Below, in pieces: positions 58,942-64,000 of a stretch of DNA of 64,000 nucleotides. The notes under the pieces are model-generated. The model did no database searches and had not been told where the DNA came from. It worked only from the letters and a program-made list of their open reading frames with translations. The stretch is from CAZEAB01 sp964552945 (GTDB lineage Archaea; Nanobdellota; Nanobdellia; Woesearchaeales; GW2011-AR9), in assembly GCA_964552945.1 (NCBI GenBank), contig CAZKIP010000001.1:124001-188000 (forward strand), in the 5' to 3' direction. Both the position numbers and the translations under genes were made by a program. The first letter of the stretch is position 1, and the number at the start of each line of letters is the position of its first letter.

Positions 58942-59991
58942 CTATTTGCCTTCGTATAACAAAGTGTCAGGATGGAAAGCGTACCAAGCGAACCAAAAGT
59001 CCCTCTCCTTAACAATCTCTTTACCTGAACTATCTATAATCTTTACCACTCCAACCTCATCTCTCTCAACAATAATCTTTTTCTTACCAATAATATCTTC
59101 AATTTTACTTGTCTTTTTCAAATCATCTTCTTTGTAAGCTTTGTAAACCCCATCAACATGAATTCCAAAGATAACGGTTTTTGGATGGATTCTTTCATCT
59201 TCATTTTCTACAGGAAAAAAGAGAAAACTATTTTCATAATAATTCCCATAAGGATCTTTTCCATAATTCCTGCTATGGCCTGTTTTTTGACTAAGAACAT
59301 CCGAATCTGGATGAGCTTTTTTCCAATCTCTCCAAACAACTGTATCAAGAGAAATGTCTTTCAGCTCTTGTCCTGTCAACTTTCCAACAATTGCTTTTCC
59401 ATCTATCTGAGACCAATAAGTATCAGTTTCGCGATCGTACATCACTAAATTAGAATTGTATAATTTTCCTGAGGTGCCAAATTCAGATTCAATCATTTTT
59501 CCATCTACTTCAATTTTACTTTCAAAAGCAATCCCAGAACCACAGAGAGGACAATAAGTTATTAATATTGGATCTCCAGCAACATGATCATTTACTATTT
59601 CGTGCCAGACCATTATTTGAAGAGGATAAACCCTTTTATTATTTTTATAATTAAGAGCTAGAACTAACTCATTATCTTCAATCCATTTGTCTGCTTCTTC
59701 TACCGAAACAAATCGAGGATTGTCTATTGAAGGAATGCCATCTTTTGGTGGGCCTCCCGAAAGAATCTTTTTTGGATTAACCAAATATTTCACTCCTTTT
59801 TCTGTAACCATTATACCTTCCTCATCAGAAGATTCAGCAGGTATTTGAACCATTTTAACATCGTTCTTATCTTCCTTTTTTGGATCTACTTTAACATCAT
59901 CAGTTGTTTTTTCTTCATTGACATTTTCAACACAACCAACTATTAAAATAGCTATTAGAGAAATTAACATAATCGTAATCGCCTTATTCAT
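58942..59991 (-). CDS. DUF3179-domain lipoprotein
   Basis: This 349-residue protein has a signal peptide and lipobox (IAILIVGC), an acidic linker, then the DUF3179 domain: VYPLQIMVWHEIVNDHVAGDPILITYCPLCGSGIAF, with a pair of Cys (CPLC) in the signature, and GTSGKLYNSNLVMYDRETDTYWSQIDGKAI. Such proteins occur in marine bacteria and haloarchaea and are usually of unknown function, probably outside the cell. Its CPLC pair could be a substrate for the surrounding thiol-redox proteins. Confidence 0.88.
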   Translation of the reverse strand: MNKAITIMLISLIAILIVGCVENVNEEKTTDDVKVDPKKEDKNDVKMVQIPAESSDEEGIMVTEKGVKYLVNPKKILSGGPPKDGIPSIDNPRFVSVEEADKWIEDNELVLALNYKNNKRVYPLQIMVWHEIVNDHVAGDPILITYCPLCGSGIAFESKIEVDGKMIESEFGTSGKLYNSNLVMYDRETDTYWSQIDGKAIVGKLTGQELKDISLDTVVWRDWKKAHPDSDVLSQKTGHSRNYGKDPYGNYYENSFLFFPVENEDERIHPKTVIFGIHVDGVYKAYKEDDLKKTSKIEDIIGKKKIIVERDEVGVVKIIDSSGKEIVKERDFWFAWYAFHPDTLLYEGK

Positions 59992-60056
59992 AACATCACC
60001 TTTTTTGTTATTAAATTATGAGAATATATAAAAGTTGCTCATCCCCAGATTCTAAC

Positions 60057-60734
60057 CTAACCAAGAATTCTAAAAACAAAGAATAGGTAGTATATGGAAA
60101 CAACTAACATAAATATTCCCGCTATCAAATTAATTTGTTTCTTATGAGATGTTAACCACCCAATAACTTTCTGCCCCGATGTTGCAGATACGATTGCTAA
60201 CAATAATAGAGGTAACCCCATGCCTATTCCAAATACAATGAAGTTAAGCAAATTAGTAATAAAACTTGTAACCGATGTACTTACAGCAAATAAAACAGCT
60301 AACCCCGCAGGATTACAAGGAAGGACTATTGCTCCAAAAAAAAGCCCGAATAGTAAAGCACTAAAATAAGGATTTTTCAAAATAGGCGCGTGAGTTTGTG
60401 GCAGAAATCTGCTGAAATCTACATTAAATATCATTAAAATGCTAATTACAGCCAAAATACCAAAAGCAATTGGAGAAAGTATTTGAGTAACTTTTCCCAA
60501 CGAAGTTTGGAGCAGTCCAGTGAAAATCAAACCAATTAAAAACATGGAAAGAATTACTCCCAAGACCACCAAAAGACCAAAAACAATTATTTTTTTCTTA
60601 ACATCATTTCCTTTTGCTTGATTCGCTAAATAAGCTAAGAAACCCGGATATAAGGGTAGGACGCATACTGCAACTAAGGGAGAAATTAAACCTGCCGTAA
60701 AGGAAATTCCAAAGTTAGCTATTGTCGAAACCAT
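60057..60734 (-). CDS. CcdA-family cytochrome c biogenesis-like membrane protein
   Basis: This 225-residue protein has six hydrophobic segments with the CcdA signature: CVLPLYPGFLAYL (Cys24) and GAIVLPCNPAGLAVLF (second Cys near 142). The usual SPC before LP is replaced by AVCVLP, but the Cys and the LP..PG pattern are kept. It transfers reducing equivalents to the outside. It lies directly after the TlpA-like lipoprotein gene (stop and start adjoin at 60734/60735), so the two form an operon: the lipoprotein is the probable electron acceptor. Confidence 0.88.
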   Translation of the reverse strand: MVSTIANFGISFTAGLISPLVAVCVLPLYPGFLAYLANQAKGNDVKKKIIVFGLLVVLGVILSMFLIGLIFTGLLQTSLGKVTQILSPIAFGILAVISILMIFNVDFSRFLPQTHAPILKNPYFSALLFGLFFGAIVLPCNPAGLAVLFAVSTSVTSFITNLLNFIVFGIGMGLPLLLLAIVSATSGQKVIGWLTSHKKQINLIAGIFMLVVSIYYLFFVFRILG

Positions 60735-61301
60735 TTAACACAAATCTATCTCCTTTTGTAACTCTGCTGCATCTTTAACTCCTCGTTTAAGGTATTTATT
60801 TGAATCATCCGGACAAATAATAATTACAGGAGCAGAAGGAGCATTAACAACGCCTGAACCAAATTCATCTATTAGAGCTTTAGTAAGACTTACCGGAGAT
60901 ACAACGTAATGCCAATCAAAGCCATTATTTTGCGCATGTTCTTTAACAAATGCTTCATCTTCATTTGGATCTGTATCAAGAGATATTGAAACAACTTCTT
61001 TATTTGTTTCGTGTAATTTTTTAACTTCTCTCTGTTGTTTAGTACAAATTGGGCACCAAACTGCAAATGATTCTATAAGGATTGGTTTTCCTTTAAAATC
61101 GGAAATCTTAAAATTTTTGCCAGTATTTACATCATTTAATGAAATGTCCTTCCAATTAACAACAGGTTCGACTTTTTCTTCAATTTTTTTCTCAGAAACA
61201 GGGGGGACTTCATCTGTTGCTGTTTTTCCACTAGTTGTTTCAGTACAAGCTGTAAGAAGTAGTAATAAAGTCAACACAATCATTATAAGGATTTTTTTCA
61301 T
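60735..61301 (-). CDS. TlpA-like thioredoxin lipoprotein
   Basis: This 188-residue protein has signal peptide and lipobox (LLLLLTAC, Cys19), a short linker, then a thioredoxin domain with FKGKPILIESFAVWCPICTKQQ (Cys83/Cys86, WCPIC). The cis-Pro is in NAPSAPVIIICP. It acts outside the membrane, accepting electrons from the CcdA next door. It is a paralogue of the lipoprotein at 50177, sharing layout and the DEFG and SLDTD segments, but that copy has CNTC in place of CPIC. Confidence 0.9.
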   Translation of the reverse strand: MKKILIMIVLTLLLLLTACTETTSGKTATDEVPPVSEKKIEEKVEPVVNWKDISLNDVNTGKNFKISDFKGKPILIESFAVWCPICTKQQREVKKLHETNKEVVSISLDTDPNEDEAFVKEHAQNNGFDWHYVVSPVSLTKALIDEFGSGVVNAPSAPVIIICPDDSNKYLKRGVKDAAELQKEIDLC

Positions 61302-61350
61302 AGTATCACCGCATATAAAAATAAATGAAAATTAAAGAACTTCTTAATAC

Positions 61351-62742
61351 TTACGCTTTCTTCAATTCATAACCCTCCTTAGTATCACCAATCTCCCATC
61401 CTAACTTAGAAATTTCATCCCTTAAATTATCAGAGTTTTTCCAATCCTTTGATGCCCGAGCTTTCAACCTTTCTTCGGCTAATTTCTTAACATTGGTAGG
61501 AACCTTATCTTTCTTAATATTGCCTAAGTTAAAACCAAAGATTCTGTCAAATTCCAATAATAGAAAATACTTGTCATGGTGGTTTAATTTATCATCCTTA
61601 ACAACATCCCACATGGTTGCCAAAGCTTTGGAAGTATTCAAATCATCATTAATCTCTTTTGTAAATTTGTTCAAATGTTTCTTCTGTAAATTTTTATTAT
61701 CTTTACCATGTTTACTAGATTTAATCTCCAAAACTTTTGCAAACAACTTCTTTCTAGCGTTCTGAGCAGATTCCATTGCTTCTAATGAAAACATTAAAGG
61801 ATTTCTGTAATGGGTCCCTAAACAAAAATAACGATAATCTAAAGCAGAAAAACCTTTCTCCTTCAATTTAGACAAAGTTAGAAAATTATCTCCAGACTTA
61901 GCCATTTTTTCTCCTTTATTTAAAATTAAAAATTCATTATGTAACCAATATTTAACCCATGGTTTTTTTCCAAAGGCAGCTTCAGACTGTGCTATTTCAT
62001 TAGTATGGTGCACAGGAATGTGATCAATTCCACCACAATGAATATCAAACTGCTTTCCAAGATATTTTGATGACATAGCTGAACATTCTAAATGCCAACC
62101 AGGATATCCTTCACCAAAAGGAGAATCCCATTTCATGCCCTGATCTTGAAATTTACTTTTTGTAAACCATAATACAAAATCGTGAGGATTTTTTTTATTT
62201 TTATCAGTATCAACACGTGCTTTCCCCTTAGCAGAAAGGTTTAACCTTGCCAACTTCCCATAATCATTCAATTTAGTAGTATCAAAATATACATTACCAC
62301 CAGAAGAATAGGTAAATCCTCTTTTTCCTAAAAGTTCAACCATTTTAATCTGTTCTTTAATATGGTCTGTTGCCTTACACCAGATGTCCGGAGAAATAAT
62401 ATTTAATTTAACTAAATCTTCTTTGAAAGCTTGCGTGTAAAATTCAGCAATCTCCCAAACCTTCTTTTTTTCTCTTTTCGCTCCTTTAAGCATTTTGTCT
62501 TCGCCCTCATCAGCATCCGAAGTGAGATGGCCTACATCTGTGATGTTCATAACATGCTTAATTTTGTATTTATTAAATAAAAGAACTCGTTTTAGAATAT
62601 CTTCAAAAATGTAGCTACGTAAATTTCCTATGTGAGCAAAATTGTAAACTGTTGGGCCACAAGTGTAAAAACCAACAATTTTTCCCAGTAGCTTGAATCG
62701 ATCCTTTTTCTTAGTTAAAGTATTATACAAAGTTAAAGACAT
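61351..62742 (-). CDS. cysS: Cysteinyl-tRNA synthetase
   Basis: This 463-residue class I synthetase has the HIGH motif FAHIGN (37-40), the zinc-site Cys28 (YTCGPTVYN) with later Cys/His ligands (CSAMSSKY, HHTNE), KMAKSGDN as the KMSKS motif near 280, and a helical C-terminal domain. Length is typical (450-480). It is the direct-charging route for Cys, so this organism does not depend on the SepRS/SepCysS pathway for it, at least from this gene. Confidence 0.95.
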   Translation of the reverse strand: MSLTLYNTLTKKKDRFKLLGKIVGFYTCGPTVYNFAHIGNLRSYIFEDILKRVLLFNKYKIKHVMNITDVGHLTSDADEGEDKMLKGAKREKKKVWEIAEFYTQAFKEDLVKLNIISPDIWCKATDHIKEQIKMVELLGKRGFTYSSGGNVYFDTTKLNDYGKLARLNLSAKGKARVDTDKNKKNPHDFVLWFTKSKFQDQGMKWDSPFGEGYPGWHLECSAMSSKYLGKQFDIHCGGIDHIPVHHTNEIAQSEAAFGKKPWVKYWLHNEFLILNKGEKMAKSGDNFLTLSKLKEKGFSALDYRYFCLGTHYRNPLMFSLEAMESAQNARKKLFAKVLEIKSSKHGKDNKNLQKKHLNKFTKEINDDLNTSKALATMWDVVKDDKLNHHDKYFLLLEFDRIFGFNLGNIKKDKVPTNVKKLAEERLKARASKDWKNSDNLRDEISKLGWEIGDTKEGYELKKA

Positions 62743-62777
62743 AAATAAATCGTTTCAAACAGAATATAAAAAGATTT

Positions 62778-63329
62778 CTACTCATATTCATTTTGAGACA
62801 AGTCCAAATACTCTGCTTCTTGAACTTTTCTAGATAGTTGGGGCCTTAATTGAAGCAATTTGTTCTTAAAATCAAGCGCTTGTGGTTTTAAAATGTTTAA
62901 AGAAGCTTGGTATTCCATCCCAGAAAGTTCGTTCTCTTTAGCAATTCTAATTATTTCATCTTCCGTAAGACTAAATACGGGACGGAGAATTTTTTTATTG
63001 ACATTTTCATTAAAAATTTTTGTAATTTCTAAAGAATCGCTTGAAATAAGTGGAACATTCTCTCCAGTAATTATAACTTTACTAAGTTCTTTGTCAGCAA
63101 TCATTTCGGCCACTTTAAACATTGCCAATTGATTAATGACGGGATCTTCAAAAGGAACAAAAGGAACTAGATAAAGATATTTTATCCCTAAGTTTTCAGC
63201 TAAGTCGATTGCCCCTTCTCTATCATTTTCATAGAAATGTACCGCAACAAGACTAAATCTATTTTTAACTAAAATAGCGGCTACAGCCGTCTTTAAATCT
63301 AACTTAAGTAAAAAAACACCTCTTTCCAT
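62778..63329 (-). CDS. ThiI-like PP-loop domain protein with a lost P-loop
   Basis: This 183-residue protein resembles the C-terminal PP-loop ATP-pyrophosphatase part of ThiI (tRNA 4-thiouridine synthase): FSLVAVHFYE, then VIITGENVPLISSDSLEITKIF and ILRPVFSLTEDEIIRIAKENE, where ThiI has iitGe...aSqt and rPl...dK.eII. But the N-terminal SGGxDS loop that binds ATP is replaced by KLDLKT. The TATA box at 63348-63360 leaves no room for a longer N-terminus, and the THUMP domain is absent. It is probably non-catalytic, or a binding partner. It is 35 nt upstream of cysS. Confidence 0.7.
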   Translation of the reverse strand: MERGVFLLKLDLKTAVAAILVKNRFSLVAVHFYENDREGAIDLAENLGIKYLYLVPFVPFEDPVINQLAMFKVAEMIADKELSKVIITGENVPLISSDSLEITKIFNENVNKKILRPVFSLTEDEIIRIAKENELSGMEYQASLNILKPQALDFKNKLLQLRPQLSRKVQEAEYLDLSQNEYE

Positions 63330-63347
63330 TTAATACCGAATTATTTT

Positions 63348-63360
63348 GAATTTTATAAAT
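63348..63360 (-). promoter_or_regulatory. TATA box of the ThiI-like gene
   Basis: On the minus strand ATTTATAAAATTC lies about 25 nt before ATG 63329, giving a leaderless transcript and fixing the short N-terminus of the protein. Confidence 0.55.
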
Positions 63361-63421
63361 CTTAGGATATTTGAACACATAAATAAAAAAGTTTATAATC
63401 TTCTCCATAGTTAGATTTTAA

Positions 63422-64000
63422 ATGAAACTTAATCAGAGAATACCTCTTTTAATTTTAATATCCTTAATTCTTATTTTATCTTCTCAAGCACAGGAAGAAC
63501 TATATCAACAAGATGCACTTGAATTAGAATTGGAAGTAAGAGGTAATTTTGAACTAAGTAGTAAACATCCAGATGCAAAAGTGCAAGATGTTAGAGTAGA
63601 ACTTTTACTTTATCCTTACGAAGAATTTAGACAAAAGAGTACAAATCTTCAAACAGAAGGTAAGCAGGGAGATAATAAAGTCACTTATGAATGGAACGAT
63701 GGTAAATTTGGCACAAAACTATTTGGATACATTAATTCCGTGAGAACCATGAACACTAGAAAAAAAGTCAAATTAAAAGTCCCTTTCCCTCTAAAAAATG
63801 TCGCTGGTTTTGAAGACTATCTAAAACCAACCAAAACTATTGATTCAGATAATGCAAAAATTGTTGCACAAGCAAGCAAATTAGTGGAAGGAGAAGACGA
63901 TCTCTTCAAAGCAATGTTCAACCTTGCAAGTTGGGTTGAAGAGAATGTAGAATACGATTTAAACACTCTTACAGCAAGCTCTTCTCAGAAAGCAAGTTGG
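63422..64000 (+). CDS. Secreted transglutaminase-like protein, C-terminus outside window
   Basis: The frame is open from ATG 63422 to the window edge (193 codons). A signal peptide (MKLNQRIPLLILISLILILSSQAQ) is followed by a beta-rich domain (DALELELEVRGNFELSS, KVTYEWNDG) and then helical segments leading to FNLASWVEENVEYDLNTLTASSSQKASW, which resembles the start of a transglutaminase-like core, where W.H/N..Y......a...L..rkG leads to the catalytic Cys just beyond the edge. A TATA-like TTTATAA is at about 63391-63397. Probably an extracellular peptidase or crosslinking enzyme; the catalytic residues are not visible. Confidence 0.7.
   Translation, partial: MKLNQRIPLLILISLILILSSQAQEELYQQDALELELEVRGNFELSSKHPDAKVQDVRVELLLYPYEEFRQKSTNLQTEGKQGDNKVTYEWNDGKFGTKLFGYINSVRTMNTRKKVKLKVPFPLKNVAGFEDYLKPTKTIDSDNAKIVAQASKLVEGEDDLFKAMFNLASWVEENVEYDLNTLTASSSQKASW

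Noticed and set aside
1..64000. CRISPR arrays, rRNA, complete insertion sequences, integrases
   Set aside because: No regularly spaced repeats, rRNA-conserved segments, transposase motifs or terminal inverted repeats were found by reading both strands; short remnants cannot be excluded.

Overview
The window is AT-rich archaeal chromosome. The evidence is proteasome alpha and beta subunits, the exosome (Rrp4, Rrp41, Rrp42), Nop10, aIF2-alpha, ribosomal proteins S15, S27e and L44e, RpoK, RNase P Pop5, Orc1/Cdc6, RfcL, an archaeal class I CCA enzyme, the aCPSF1/FttA ribonuclease, and TATA boxes about 26 nt upstream of many start codons (leaderless mRNAs). Short intergenic spaces, many tiny zinc-ribbon proteins, lysine-rich tails, a VKOR/CcdA/thioredoxin set and a bacterial-type MutL suggest a small-genome DPANN-like lineage (Woesearchaeota/Pacearchaeota-like). 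That placement is inference and no rRNA is present to test it. I see no tRNA or rRNA genes, CRISPR array, complete insertion sequence or integrase.

Layout. 1-6.2 kb: zinc-ribbon proteins, a pore-less voltage-sensor-like membrane protein, cca, a glutaredoxin, a short disturbed stretch (3.2-3.8 kb: a frameshifted gene and an unusual G+C-richer fragment), then FttA. 6.3-17 kb: psmB, a lone response regulator, mutL, membrane proteins, an ABC exporter, an HD hydrolase, orc1/cdc6, and a large two-domain glycosyltransferase followed by the degraded tail of a paralogue. 17-25 kb: serS, a coiled-coil membrane protein, a structured-RNA candidate, an XPD-like helicase, a winged-helix regulator and rps15. 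26-28.8 kb: the translation cluster L44e-S27e-aIF2alpha-Nop10, then pth2. 28.8-35.3 kb: a TrmB regulator, then the exosome/proteasome superoperon in the order pop5, psmA, two small unknown genes, sdo1, rrp4, rrp41, rrp42, rpoK, DUF357.

35.3-38.6 kb: the most unusual block. It is a tightly overlapped three-gene operon of a ribbon-helix-helix regulator with a visible operator, a lipoprotein with a caspase-like (clan CD) His/Cys pair, and a secreted or membrane-anchored Cys-containing helical protein. This is my best candidate for an undescribed system. 38.6-49 kb: an OB-fold protein, glyS, rfcL, an SGNH hydrolase, guaB, valS, a DUF5679-type zinc ribbon, a membrane protein and a HAD phosphatase. 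49-56.6 kb: a 2-hydroxyacid dehydrogenase, a thioredoxin-like lipoprotein, a dihydrolipoamide-dehydrogenase-like flavoprotein, tandem aspartoacylase-like peptidases, a C/D-box sRNA candidate, a dCTP deaminase and a split transketolase coupled to a 36-residue lysine-rich protein.

56.7-61.3 kb: an extracytoplasmic redox block (CcdA, VKOR-thioredoxin fusion, LOG protein, DUF3179 lipoprotein, second CcdA, TlpA-like lipoprotein). It probably makes and shuttles disulfides across the membrane, consistent with the several lipoproteins and Cys-containing secreted proteins nearby. 61.3-64 kb: cysS, a ThiI-like domain that has lost its ATP-binding P-loop, and the start of a secreted transglutaminase-like protein cut by the window end.
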